Shown: piece by piece, positions 6,601 to 14,837 of the stretch
Numbering within the stretch: position 1 is the first letter of the stretch
Layout of the letters: the number at the start of each line of letters is the position of its first letter
NCBI GenBank assembly: GCA_946409545.1
Contig: CAMJWT010000003.1
Coordinates: 53,374 to 117,373, forward strand
Length of the DNA stretch: 64,000 nt
Reading direction: 5' to 3'
Source: RUG12783 sp946409545
GTDB taxonomy: Bacteria; Bacillota_I; Bacilli_A; RF39; UBA660
Notes under the pieces: model-generated
Seen by the model: the letters and a program-made list of their open reading frames with translations, nothing else
Databases searched by the model: none
Told to the model about the DNA's origin: nothing
Translations under genes and position numbers: made by a program

Positions 6601-9332
6601 CTTTATATACATCTGGGGTAATGAACTGTGCAACCAATTGTGCTATTAAGATAGCTGATGAAGTAATATATTGGAGTCCATCACAATTTAATAATTTTTC
6701 AGAATTTAATAATTTCGTTAATAATAAAATTGCTGATAGACAAAGTTTGATTGATATTTCTCCTGAAACCGCTGCAAAGATGGGGATTAATCTAAGAGAA
6801 GGAGAAACATTAAAATATAATCCGAATAATAATACTTATCAAAAAGTTAATAAATATGGTTATCGTTTTAACATACCAAATAACTTAATTAATGAGTATG
6901 AAGGAGAAGTGCTACTCGAAGGTTTGAATATGACAAAAGAAGAATATCAAGAAATCCTTGCATCGATAGGAGCTAATAGTTTAAACGTCAACTTTATGTT
7001 TAATTATGAACTAGAAATACCTAATTTTCAGTTAGATGCTGACACAATTAATGAAAATAGTTTACTTAGATTAATTGCTAATATTAGAAATAGTAAAATT
7101 GATCTAGCAAATGTTTCATCAGAATTATTACAATTACTAAATCAAAAAATAATTAATGATCAAAATTGTTTTGTAGCTTTTTCAAATTCTAGTGAAAATA
7201 ATCAAGAATACATAAGTAATTACTTAGCAAATAATCCAAAGTTATTTGATAGTTTTTCTACTGAAAATTTAGTAAGATTATCTTGTGGACTTTCTAAGGA
7301 TAACTTTATAAAAATAGCTGATATATTATCAACAAGAATTTCTAATGGCGAAAATATTGATTTTTCATCTATAACTCACAAATATTTTTTCGGTCAAACA
7401 AATGATATTGAATCATTTTATAAAAAATTATTAAAGTATTCTCCGGATTTATATAATCAAGTTACTATCGAAAATGACAATAGATATAATAATAATGTAC
7501 CGAGTGAAGTCAAAGCATTTTTAGATGGTAGTGACTTATTATCATCTACAAAAGGAATAATCGCGTCATTATTTGAGAATGGTTTAATTGATCAGAGAGG
7601 TATAAAAATTCTTGAAGCTTTCAGTGATAATAATACAATGTTGAATTCATTTGATTATAAAATGTTAGATCCATCGATTATTGATGATTTCGGAGTTGAC
7701 TTTGTAACTGATATAGGAAGATATTCTGATTTGACGACTCGCCTTTTATCAATAAAAAATAATAATCCAAATGTTTATGATACATTAAAAAATATTATTT
7801 TAGATGCTAATTCAGATAATAGTTTAAAAACAGCTACTTTAACTATACGAAATTCTATTAAGTTCTTATATAATAATGCTAATGTGTTAGAAAATTGTAT
7901 TGGAATGTATAACATTGATATGATAGAACAATATGTATATATGCTTAATACTTTTGGTACTGAGAATATGGTTGATTTTTCTAGTGATTTTCTTGAAGTT
8001 ATATCTCAAAGGAATCAAGGAAAATTAAAAGAATTAGTTAATAGAGTTAATAATGGTAGATATGTTTCAATAACAGATATGAAAAGTGCTTTCTTTGCCG
8101 AGTATTTTAATTTAAACTATGACCGTGATTTAGCGAGAAATATGGGAAACAATTTAATAGATGCTTATGGTACAAATATAGATTATCTTAAATCTCATTT
8201 AAGTAATCCAGAAAATATGCGTTATATTGAAATGTTTGAAATGATAAGAGAAATAAGTAGTGTTGAAGATGTAAATGTTCTTGCCAAGTTACTAAATAGT
8301 GAAAATGTAGTTCGTTTTACATATGAAGAAGTTAGTGCAATGAAAGAAGCATTAAGAGAAGAATATGTTAATACATATTTATCATCTTTCGCGCATACAA
8401 ATGAAGTTATTAGTTCTAATTCTAGAACTGTAATGGTAGGAGGAAAAGAAGTCGTTGTAGTTGATTATGACGGAGATTTTGCTTTCTTTGTTCATAGTAG
8501 TGATACAGGATTTACTGAGGATAAAGTACTAATAAATGGTAGTTTTAGAGATACATATCATTATACTAGTGATGCAGCTGTTCATGGTGTTTCTACTTCG
8601 TTTATTACTCAAGATAATATTGGTTCAGCCCCTGTAGGTAAAAATGGAGTTTTATATGGCTTTACCACTATGAATAATAATGATGTTCAACTTATGGGAA
8701 CAACAGATATAAATTCACATATAGCGGATTATGGTTTTGAAAGTGGAAAACAACAGTTTGTAACAGCTGACGAAATGAGTGGTGAGACAAATAGAATTTA
8801 TAACGAAGTTGCATTAAATAGAGATACTGTCGAGCCAAGTTGTATTGTATTATATAGTGATGCATCACCAGAAGTAGTTGCGAATTCATATGCGGCTGCA
8901 AGTGAATGGGGTATTCCTGTTGTTAGAATTGATGTTGATCATCTTGCTCAAACGCAAGTTGGTAATATTCAAGGTAATTTAGATAATTATCGCTCAACGA
9001 GAAATATTGATAGTTTAGATGCTGCTTTAAGAACATATGAAGCGGGTGTATCTGGATTTAATTTAAATGCTACGGAAGCAGATACGAAGTTTGCTAATCC
9101 TCATGATTCTGTTTCACATTATTATGATCAATTAGATTTGGAAGGACAATTATTGGATATCATAGATGATTTAAAGAAAAATGGTACTCAAGAAGAAATC
9201 GATCAATTTATTATAAGAATTAATGAAATAAATGAAAGATATAGTAGGCAAAATAGTACTCGTTCTCCAATTTCAAAAACAGAAAGTTTAATTGATTATA
9301 AAATAATAGAGGAGTTGTTAAAAGATGAATAA
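3669..9332 (+). CDS. Giant polymorphic-toxin-like protein 1 (1,887 aa) with possible ADP-ribosyltransferase-like C terminus
   Basis: The layout is as follows. There are three N-terminal beta-rich modules of about 60 residues (residues about 10-60, 78-135 and 150-205), each with a short strand ending in D-G/N before a charged loop and a helix. A helical region follows that resembles the N terminus of the 14838 protein. A shared central block comes next: GVGNFINGLGDFF near residue 774, then hydrophobic segments at about 850-1000 beginning GNMAIP. After a long Asn-rich helical stretch there is a distinct C-terminal domain (about 1590-1790). That domain contains H1609, an S1642-T1643-S1644 motif and a Y-N-E1713 motif, an order reminiscent of H/R-S-E ADP-ribosyltransferases; this is only a hypothesis. 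There is no signal peptide, which suits type-VII-like export through the upstream partners. No obvious immunity gene follows. Confidence 0.7.
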   Translation: MNYGVDNKYVTFTEDDLMSFDYLGIRYERDADKTYLISYDNKIIGIIDNTATYEQLESVIDSSFYTTQIADYSPDAQKALGDFVKSIERETGRTVDYAGLDGDGYTLVVDGETITFPYKDNHSLDMGEVLSKVSKRTTFQASDKLNEENKVVIENYLKEAIDPNSNVEVKLNEEGTYSIYIDGQEYIKLEKDITLAETVKSISDEIDSGHSLSDYNKRPETYRLQARTNQNYKVHIDENLFGDVLAKHNKVKNEIGDVKTLYRTDMMTDELLSSYNEVVGTEGNTNPCDRIDKTAELLGNITLNVKYSLEAYKNIDHNLGVVFNSIVNDIFKINSYHEAGEIKDYKSQTFEERETTLENLLNEYKAALDELKGELNKLYPSYYGNDRCTGELPPETYAILDTLMTCFVDGSGGFDLNNNFLISQFKQFVDFSKENDLMTKLDSYFGGDSWRKSGMAELNAILCKNLLDGGYDIDSLYNNYDYIGSNSYLKDLERRNLVELVEIDGHKIYRMVDESNGENILGRENKAYGYKDGYYYFYDDNDLQKYLLDRNIDARCEEAFLNQFHYSNEYTINNLRNVSPSFGANLSGLWDMSSLVNDKPIDEESRLFLKNTMGEWYHKGINYQERNSDEEKSYNLSDYCEMRVNECSSIITDIALVNESVYQYEQLQLLLPYEIEMENLDYFDYLVKDYSHIEFDENVNQNNISYLSQEELALYYYFKNSDSNKASGYIKALQDTINQRKGYEEAAMRIYEANKNGEDVIDILTLKKYGLSDGVGNFINGLGDFFTGIDKCFGLGIINDDTYGKVRTSDDYRNMYMLSLLQQDNVYNDQLSSAFRDMLQFEYKANTSIGNMAIPTLVSFIPVAGKVLSPVLLGMSSAGGTMRQTMLEGYGNTEALIYGLASGASEVLLERLLGGITGLNGNTEALQGFKAFLHSMIDEAGEEFVQAYFDGMMRSIILKEPFDLSSVSGDAFESALMALYTSGVMNCATNCAIKIADEVIYWSPSQFNNFSEFNNFVNNKIADRQSLIDISPETAAKMGINLREGETLKYNPNNNTYQKVNKYGYRFNIPNNLINEYEGEVLLEGLNMTKEEYQEILASIGANSLNVNFMFNYELEIPNFQLDADTINENSLLRLIANIRNSKIDLANVSSELLQLLNQKIINDQNCFVAFSNSSENNQEYISNYLANNPKLFDSFSTENLVRLSCGLSKDNFIKIADILSTRISNGENIDFSSITHKYFFGQTNDIESFYKKLLKYSPDLYNQVTIENDNRYNNNVPSEVKAFLDGSDLLSSTKGIIASLFENGLIDQRGIKILEAFSDNNTMLNSFDYKMLDPSIIDDFGVDFVTDIGRYSDLTTRLLSIKNNNPNVYDTLKNIILDANSDNSLKTATLTIRNSIKFLYNNANVLENCIGMYNIDMIEQYVYMLNTFGTENMVDFSSDFLEVISQRNQGKLKELVNRVNNGRYVSITDMKSAFFAEYFNLNYDRDLARNMGNNLIDAYGTNIDYLKSHLSNPENMRYIEMFEMIREISSVEDVNVLAKLLNSENVVRFTYEEVSAMKEALREEYVNTYLSSFAHTNEVISSNSRTVMVGGKEVVVVDYDGDFAFFVHSSDTGFTEDKVLINGSFRDTYHYTSDAAVHGVSTSFITQDNIGSAPVGKNGVLYGFTTMNNNDVQLMGTTDINSHIADYGFESGKQQFVTADEMSGETNRIYNEVALNRDTVEPSCIVLYSDASPEVVANSYAAASEWGIPVVRIDVDHLAQTQVGNIQGNLDNYRSTRNIDSLDAALRTYEAGVSGFNLNATEADTKFANPHDSVSHYYDQLDLEGQLLDIIDDLKKNGTQEEIDQFIIRINEINERYSRQNSTRSPISKTESLIDYKIIEELLKDE

Positions 9333-9441
9333 GAAAGAACAATTAGATCAAAAAATGGCACAGTTAAAAAAATGGCGTAAAGATCTAGATAAGATTAAAT
9401 TAAACAATATTAAAAAACAATATGGTAAGAAGGCAAAATAA
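9325..9441 (+). CDS. Small basic peptide (38 aa) overlapping the toxin stop
   Basis: An ATG at 9325 overlaps the last codons of the giant gene and is preceded by AGAGGAG at a 10-base distance. The 38-residue product is strongly basic (many Lys) with a central Trp and is predicted helical. The overlap, good ribosome site and immediate terminator argue for translation. It is too small and too basic for a typical immunity protein, although a small antitoxin or chaperone role cannot be excluded. Confidence 0.5.
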   Translation: MNKKEQLDQKMAQLKKWRKDLDKIKLNNIKKQYGKKAK

Positions 9442-9442
9442 G

Positions 9443-9473
9443 AAAAAAGACTAATTGTTTAGTCTTTTTTTTG
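9443..9473 (+). terminator. Intrinsic terminator of cassette 1
   Basis: AGACTAA (9448-9454) pairs with TTAGTCT (9459-9465), preceded by an A-run and followed by eight T. It ends the cassette 1 transcript. Confidence 0.85.
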
Positions 9474-9500
9474 TCTTATATATTTTATTTAATAAAAGTA

Positions 9501-9509
9501 TGTTATAAT
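9501..9509 (+). promoter_or_regulatory. Extended -10 promoter for the 9536 gene and nifJ
   Basis: TG-T-TATAAT at 9501-9509 is an extended -10 element 26 bp before the start codon. No good -35 is present at the usual distance, as is common for extended -10 promoters. Confidence 0.55.
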
Positions 9510-9535
9510 TTTTATGTTACGAGTAAAGGTGAAAT

Positions 9536-10387
9536 ATGAGATGTTTATTAAGATATGAACTTGATGATGTAGGTAATATTGGTATAACACTAGCTGAATT
9601 TGATAGTTTAGAAGAAATGGATAAATTCTTAACAAGATTCAAAGATAGTGATGAAGTAAGAGAATATTATCATGATGCTATTGATAGGTTTTTAAAAACA
9701 CCACAAGCTGTTAATTATTTAAAAGGTGTTACATCACGAGAAAATAATGGTTATGTTAAAGGTTATTTCTTTGATAAATATAATAAAAAAAGAAGTATTG
9801 GTTTACTATATCAAGATGAATTAACAATCGATAGACATCTATTTGCGACTCTAAGGAAAAATCTTGAAGATCGTAAAATATTAAGAGAGATATATGATCA
9901 TAAATATTTTCTTCTTGGTTCACAAGACTTAAAGATGGAATTAAGAAGATGTGTTATGTATAATGGAACAAGCACTTATTTTATTCGTGATTTTGTAAGA
10001 CAAATTGAAGATAAAAGTGCAGAAGATAAATATCTTTATGTAAGATGTTTATGTCATGTTTGTAAATTAATTAAAAAGAAAAAACATGAAGTTCAAATGA
10101 AAGTAGTTGAAGTTGGTAAACTAGGTCAAATTGATAGTTATAAACTAGAAAGAGATACTAGTCATTTATTTGTAACAGGTAAAAAAGAAATAAAAGAATT
10201 AATGAAATATGATACTGTTCCAACAAGTGAAAGAGAACAAGTTGAAGTAGTTGATTGGGCTCCAGAAGAGTTTAAATATGCTTTTTATAAAGCCTTAGAT
10301 ACTGGTGACTTTGATATGTTATTTAATATATATTCACTTGATGTGATTGATCGATATACGAATTTATTAAAAGGAAAGAGGAAATAA
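9536..10387 (+). CDS. Hypothetical protein (283 aa) coupled to nifJ
   Basis: I do not recognise this 283-residue soluble protein. It is rich in charged residues, has no signal peptide or membrane span, and contains scattered Cys including an RCLCHVC cluster that might bind metal. The AAAGGTG ribosome site is unusually close (4 bases) to the ATG. It lies one base upstream of the pyruvate:ferredoxin oxidoreductase gene and has no terminator in between, so it is very likely co-transcribed with it. A link to that enzyme (maturation, regulation) is possible but only suggested by position. Confidence 0.6.
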   Translation: MRCLLRYELDDVGNIGITLAEFDSLEEMDKFLTRFKDSDEVREYYHDAIDRFLKTPQAVNYLKGVTSRENNGYVKGYFFDKYNKKRSIGLLYQDELTIDRHLFATLRKNLEDRKILREIYDHKYFLLGSQDLKMELRRCVMYNGTSTYFIRDFVRQIEDKSAEDKYLYVRCLCHVCKLIKKKKHEVQMKVVEVGKLGQIDSYKLERDTSHLFVTGKKEIKELMKYDTVPTSEREQVEVVDWAPEEFKYAFYKALDTGDFDMLFNIYSLDVIDRYTNLLKGKRK

Positions 10388-10388
10388 G

Positions 10389-13300
10389 ATGTATAAAATA
10401 ATGGATGGTAATGAAGCATGTAGTTATGTTTCATATAATTTTACAGAAGTAGCAGGTATTTATCCAATTACTCCTGCAAGCCCAATGGCTGAAAATGTTG
10501 ATAAAGATAGTTCTAAAGGAAGAAAGAACTTCTTTGATAGTACAGTAAAAGTAGTTGAGATGCAAAGTGAAGCAGGAGCTATTGGTATGGTTCATGGTTC
10601 ACTACTTAGTGGTGCATTAACAACAACGTATACAGCAAGTCAAGGATTACTTTTAATGATACCTAATATGTATAAGATTGCTGGTGAACAATTACCACTT
10701 GTTATTAATGTAGCTAGTCGTAGTCTTGCAACTCATGCTCTATCTATTATGGGAGATCATCAAGATATTTATGCAACACGTGCAACAGGTTTCGCTATTT
10801 TAGTTAATAGTTCTGTTCAAGAAGTAATGGATTTAACAAGTGTTGCGCATTTATCTGCTATTAAAGGAAAAGTCCCTTTTATAAATTCTTTTGATGGATT
10901 TAGAACAAGTCATGAACTTCAAAAAGTAGAAGTAATTGATTTAGATAAAGTTAAAGGATTATTACCACTTAAAGAGTTAGAAGAATTTCGTAATCATGGA
11001 TTAAATATTAGTGATCCATATACTTTTGGAACTAATCAAATGGATGATGTTTATTTCCAAAATACAGAAGCAAGAAATAAATATTATGATAGGTTACCTG
11101 ATATCGTTAATGAATATATGAAAGAAATTAATAAGATAACAGGTAAGAATTATAAACCATTTAATTATTATGGTAGTATGAAAGCTAAAAATGTAATTGT
11201 TGCAATGGGTAGTGTATGTGAAACGATTAAAGAAACGATTGATTATTTAGTTAATGAAGAAAATATGGAAATCGGTTTAATAGAAGTTCATTTATATAGA
11301 CCATTTTCAGCAAAACATTTCCTTGAAGTATTACCAAAAACTGTCAAGAATATTGCGGTTCTTGATAGAACAAAAGAATTTGGTGCAAACGCTCCACTAT
11401 ATTTAGATACAATAAGTGTAATAAAAGAACATAATCGCGACGTAAATGTCTATGGTGGACGTTATGGATTATCTAGTAAAGACACAACACCTGCTGATAT
11501 TAAAAGTGTTTATGATATGTTAAATAGTAATAAACAAGTTAATAATTTCACAATATCTATTGTTGATGATGTTACTAATTTAAGTTTACCAAAATCTGAT
11601 TTTATTATTCCAAGTGATAACTATGAAATGGTTATTATGGGATATGGTAGTGATGGTATGGTATCAGCTTCTAAAGACATCATGAAAATCACTGGAACTG
11701 GTTCTGAAGCGTATGTTCAAGGTTATTTTGAATATGATTCAAAGAAGAGTGGAGGAGTTACAAAAAGTCATTTACGTTTTGGTAAAAAAGCTATTCGTTC
11801 AACATATTATGTAACCAATCCTAATACCATTATTCTTACTAAAGAATCTTATTTAGGTAAATATGATATTTTATCTGGTATTAGAGAAAATGGAACCTTT
11901 ATTTTAAATACTTCTAAAAATAAAGATGAAGTCTTAGAAGAATTAAGTGGTAAAGAAAAAAATATCTTAAAAGATCGTCATATTAAATTCTATACAATTG
12001 ATGCTAATAATATTGCCAAAGAAGTAGGACTTGGTAATAAGATAAGTTCTATTATGGAAATATGTATCTTTAAGATTTGTAAAATTATTTCATTTGATTA
12101 TGCAAGTGATGAAATAAAGAAAAGTTTAACTGCTAAGTTCCAAAATAAAGGTGGTAACGTTCTAGAAAAGAACTTAGTTGCTATATCTAAAGCTACTGAT
12201 TGTATTAATGAAATTGAAATAAAAGGTAAATACACTGAAGTCGATGAAAATAAGAATTTATCAATGTTTGAAATTCTTGATAAAAGACTTGGTAATACTC
12301 TACCTGTAAGTAGTTTTGTGGATAGTAGTGATGGAAGAACAAAACCCGCTCAAACAAGCCTAGAAAAACGTTTTGCAAGTTTAATTGCTCCACGTTGTAA
12401 TAAAGAAAATTGTATTATGTGTAACATGTGTTCACTAGTTTGTCCTCATTCTGTAATTAGACCATACTTACTAGATGAAGTAGAGTTTGCTAAGGCACCT
12501 GAAAGCATTAAAGAACGCTGTCAAGATGCTAAGATTGGTGGTATTAATTATAAATTTGTTATTATGAGTAGTATTGCTGATTGTACAGGTTGTGGCTTAT
12601 GTGAAAGTGTTTGTCCTGGTAAAAAAGGTGTTAAAGCTATTACGATGGAATCTATTGAAACAATTCAAAGTAATGGATACTTAGAAGATCTTGATTATTT
12701 AGAAAAGAATATTACTCATAAAGAACCAATGAATCGTTTCACAATTAAAGGAAGTCAATTTATTGAACCAAAAATTAAATTCCCTGGTGCTTGTGCAGGA
12801 TGTGGTGAAACCCCTTATTTAAAATTAATGAGTCAATTATTTGGTGAGAGCCTTGTTGTTGCTAATGCTACTGGTTGTTCATCAATATATTCAGCAAGTT
12901 ATCCAGCTACTGCTTATAGTTCTCCTTGGGCTAATAGTTTATTTGAAGATAATGCTGAATTTGGTATGGGAATGTATGTTGCTGATTCAACAATTAAAGA
13001 ACGTATCAAAAATATTCTTCAATCAAAATTATCTAATGCAACAGATGATGAAATTGAATTATATGAAAGATATTGTTCAGATTTAAGTACTAAAAATAGT
13101 GAAGAATTATATAATTATGTAGTTGATAATAAGATAGAAGAATTATTACCACTTAAAAACTTTATTAAAAAGAAGACATTCTTTATCGTTGGTGGCGATG
13201 GTTGGGCTTATGATATTGGCTATGGTGGTATTGATCATGTCCTTGCAAGTAATAATGATGTTAATATCTTAGTTCTTGATACGGAAGTATATAGTAATAC

Positions 13301-13805
13301 TGGTGGTCAAGCATCTAAATCAACAAGAATGGGTGCTGTTGCTAAATTCGCTGCTAGTGGTAAAGTAACTAATAAAAAAGATTTATCTAAGATTGCTCTT
13401 ACTTATCCTAATGTCTATGTTGCTAATATTTCTTTAGGAGCTAATCAAAATCAAGCTATTAAAGCCTTTAATGAAGCTGTAGAACATAAAGGACCAAGTA
13501 TTATTATTGCTTATTCTCCATGTATCGCTCATGGTATTATCAAAGGAATGAATTCTATCCTTGAAGAGAAGAATGCAACAGAAACAGGTTATTTCCCATT
13601 ATTTAGATATAATCCTGATACTAAAGAATTCACAGTTGACTCTAAAGCAGACTTCAATAGATATTATGAATTCATTGGTGGTGAAGACCGATATCGTAGT
13701 CTAAAACAAATCAATCCTGATAATTATCATGAATTATTAGAAGGAAATAAAATCAATTCTGAAGAAAGATATAATTCATTAGAAGAAATGTCTAAAGAAG
13801 AATAA
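10389..13805 (+). CDS. nifJ: Pyruvate:ferredoxin (flavodoxin) oxidoreductase, fused single-chain
   Basis: This cytosolic enzyme oxidises pyruvate with CoA to acetyl-CoA and CO2, reducing ferredoxin or flavodoxin, and is central to anaerobic fermentation. The 1,138-residue length matches the fused homodimeric form (about 1,170). In order there are the N-terminal TPP-pyrimidine domain with YPITPASPMAE, the CoA-side and linker domains, and a two-cluster ferredoxin domain (CIMCNMCSLVCP from C675 and CTGCGLCESVCP further on). The C-terminal TPP-diphosphate domain carries FPGACAGCGETPY, GDGWAYDIGYGG and SNTGGQASKST. All expected cluster cysteines are present. The gene sits between two toxin-like cassettes but shows no sign of disruption. 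The start ATG follows AGAGGAAATAAG. Confidence 0.97.
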   Translation: MYKIMDGNEACSYVSYNFTEVAGIYPITPASPMAENVDKDSSKGRKNFFDSTVKVVEMQSEAGAIGMVHGSLLSGALTTTYTASQGLLLMIPNMYKIAGEQLPLVINVASRSLATHALSIMGDHQDIYATRATGFAILVNSSVQEVMDLTSVAHLSAIKGKVPFINSFDGFRTSHELQKVEVIDLDKVKGLLPLKELEEFRNHGLNISDPYTFGTNQMDDVYFQNTEARNKYYDRLPDIVNEYMKEINKITGKNYKPFNYYGSMKAKNVIVAMGSVCETIKETIDYLVNEENMEIGLIEVHLYRPFSAKHFLEVLPKTVKNIAVLDRTKEFGANAPLYLDTISVIKEHNRDVNVYGGRYGLSSKDTTPADIKSVYDMLNSNKQVNNFTISIVDDVTNLSLPKSDFIIPSDNYEMVIMGYGSDGMVSASKDIMKITGTGSEAYVQGYFEYDSKKSGGVTKSHLRFGKKAIRSTYYVTNPNTIILTKESYLGKYDILSGIRENGTFILNTSKNKDEVLEELSGKEKNILKDRHIKFYTIDANNIAKEVGLGNKISSIMEICIFKICKIISFDYASDEIKKSLTAKFQNKGGNVLEKNLVAISKATDCINEIEIKGKYTEVDENKNLSMFEILDKRLGNTLPVSSFVDSSDGRTKPAQTSLEKRFASLIAPRCNKENCIMCNMCSLVCPHSVIRPYLLDEVEFAKAPESIKERCQDAKIGGINYKFVIMSSIADCTGCGLCESVCPGKKGVKAITMESIETIQSNGYLEDLDYLEKNITHKEPMNRFTIKGSQFIEPKIKFPGACAGCGETPYLKLMSQLFGESLVVANATGCSSIYSASYPATAYSSPWANSLFEDNAEFGMGMYVADSTIKERIKNILQSKLSNATDDEIELYERYCSDLSTKNSEELYNYVVDNKIEELLPLKNFIKKKTFFIVGGDGWAYDIGYGGIDHVLASNNDVNILVLDTEVYSNTGGQASKSTRMGAVAKFAASGKVTNKKDLSKIALTYPNVYVANISLGANQNQAIKAFNEAVEHKGPSIIIAYSPCIAHGIIKGMNSILEEKNATETGYFPLFRYNPDTKEFTVDSKADFNRYYEFIGGEDRYRSLKQINPDNYHELLEGNKINSEERYNSLEEMSKEE

Positions 13806-13811
13806 AAAAGT

Positions 13812-13843
13812 AACTATTATCTTTAAAAGATAATAGTTTTTTT
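13812..13843 (+). terminator. Intrinsic terminator of nifJ
   Basis: A long stem (ACTATTATCTTT / AAAGATAATAGT) is followed by seven T. The -10 element of cassette 2 begins directly after it. Confidence 0.85.
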
Positions 13844-13844
13844 G

Positions 13845-13855
13845 TATAATATAAT
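13845..13855 (+). promoter_or_regulatory. Candidate -10 of toxin cassette 2
   Basis: Two overlapping TATAAT copies (13845-13850 and 13850-13855) lie about 30 bp before the first cassette gene and abut the nifJ terminator. This is the same terminator-promoter overlap as at cassette 1. I see no convincing -35. Confidence 0.45.
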
Positions 13856-13885
13856 TGGTATATTGTAGAAAGGTATGATGATAAT

Positions 13886-14221
13886 ATGGAAGCTACAAAA
13901 GAAATAAAAGTTAATTCTAGTAGTCTAAATGAATTAATTAAATCAGAACAAGAAAAAATAGAATTACTGATTACTAAAGTAGATGAATATAAAAAATTAG
14001 CAGATGAAGTTAATTGGCGTAGTCCAACAAAAGATGAAATATTATATACTTTCTATGAAAATGTTCATGATATGGAAAATATTATTAAAAGATTTACTAT
14101 TCTTATTAAATTTTTAGAAATTGTTATTAATAATTATGGCGAAGGTCTTGAAGAAATCAAGAAAGAAATGAAAAAGCTTGAAGATGAAGAGATGTTAAGG
14201 AGAATTAAAAATGAACAATAA
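13886..14221 (+). CDS. WxG-like small helical partner protein, cassette 2 (111 aa)
   Basis: This 111-residue helical protein carries a Trp turn (NWRSPTKDE, around residue 46-47) between two long charged helices, the position where the cassette 1 protein at 2554 has WQG. The third residue of the motif is Ser rather than Gly, so it is WxG-like, not a strict WXG100 member. It is the first of four coupled genes; its 3' end overlaps the next ATG by 11 bases, as in cassette 1. The inferred role is effector partner for type-VII-like export. Confidence 0.68.
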   Translation: MEATKEIKVNSSSLNELIKSEQEKIELLITKVDEYKKLADEVNWRSPTKDEILYTFYENVHDMENIIKRFTILIKFLEIVINNYGEGLEEIKKEMKKLEDEEMLRRIKNEQ

Positions 14222-14504
14222 GATAATAATTGATACAGAAAGTATTAAAAAATTTAGTACTGATATTAAAAATAAAAGTGAAGAAATAATTGATATCTTT
14301 TTAGAAATTGAAAAAGATTTTGCTGACATCGAATTAAAATTTAATAGTAATGCAGGTAAAGTATATCGTGAAAAAATAACAAATTATATTACTTTTGTCA
14401 AAAAGAAAGTAACTGATGAAAATGAATCAATTACTAATAAAATAAATGCTATTGTAAAAGTATACGAAGATACAGGTAAAGAAATAGAAAAGATGGTGAG
14501 TTAA
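14211..14504 (+). CDS. Small helical partner protein 2, cassette 2 (97 aa)
   Basis: This 97-residue helical protein is homologous to the one at 2882: both open with I-x-D-x-E-S/T-I-x-x-F-S and keep the same length and slot. It is rich in Lys, Glu and Ile and has no membrane span. The ATG overlaps the preceding gene by 11 bases and follows AAGGAG, so its translation is coupled. It is expected to bind the N-terminal helices of the giant protein encoded two genes downstream; this is inferred from organisation only. Confidence 0.68.
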   Translation: MNNKIIIDTESIKKFSTDIKNKSEEIIDIFLEIEKDFADIELKFNSNAGKVYREKITNYITFVKKKVTDENESITNKINAIVKVYEDTGKEIEKMVS

Positions 14505-14505
14505 A

Positions 14506-14823
14506 ATGGGAACATATACAAGCCAGGCATCATCTTATAAAAGCAATGCTGATAAAGTAATATTAGAACTTGAAGATATGCAATCAAAATTTGAGGATGC
14601 CTTATCAAAAATGACGATCCCCAAAGAAGGCGATTATTTAACAGAGCATGTTCAAGCAGAGTTAGAAGAAAAAATAGAAGAAATAAAAAAATTAATTGCG
14701 GATATAAATACTCGAAGTGGTCGTTTAAATGAAGAAGCAAAAATAATTGATGAAAGAATTGAAAGAGAAAAAAGTGAACAACAAGCAAGAGAAGAGGAGA
14801 AAAAAGAAGAAGTTCAAGAATAA
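14506..14823 (+). CDS. Helical partner protein 3 with charged tail, cassette 2 (105 aa)
   Basis: The 105 residues form a mostly coiled-coil-like protein with a C-terminal Glu/Lys/Gln-rich tail. It matches the slot and plan of the 158-residue protein at 3183 but is shorter, mainly in the tail. The ATG follows a one-base gap after the previous stop, and GGTGAG lies upstream. Neither copy has catalytic motifs. It probably belongs to the delivery complex of the following effector. Confidence 0.62.
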   Translation: MGTYTSQASSYKSNADKVILELEDMQSKFEDALSKMTIPKEGDYLTEHVQAELEEKIEEIKKLIADINTRSGRLNEEAKIIDERIEREKSEQQAREEEKKEEVQE

Positions 14824-14837
14824 AGAAAGGACATAGT

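Noticed and set aside
9536..10387. The 283-residue protein as immunity for giant toxin 1
   Set aside because: It has its own promoter after a terminator and is coupled to nifJ, so it does not belong to cassette 1.
12205..12393. Antisense and shifted-frame open reading frames inside nifJ and other long genes
   Set aside because: Low-complexity shadows of real genes without ribosome sites or family similarity.
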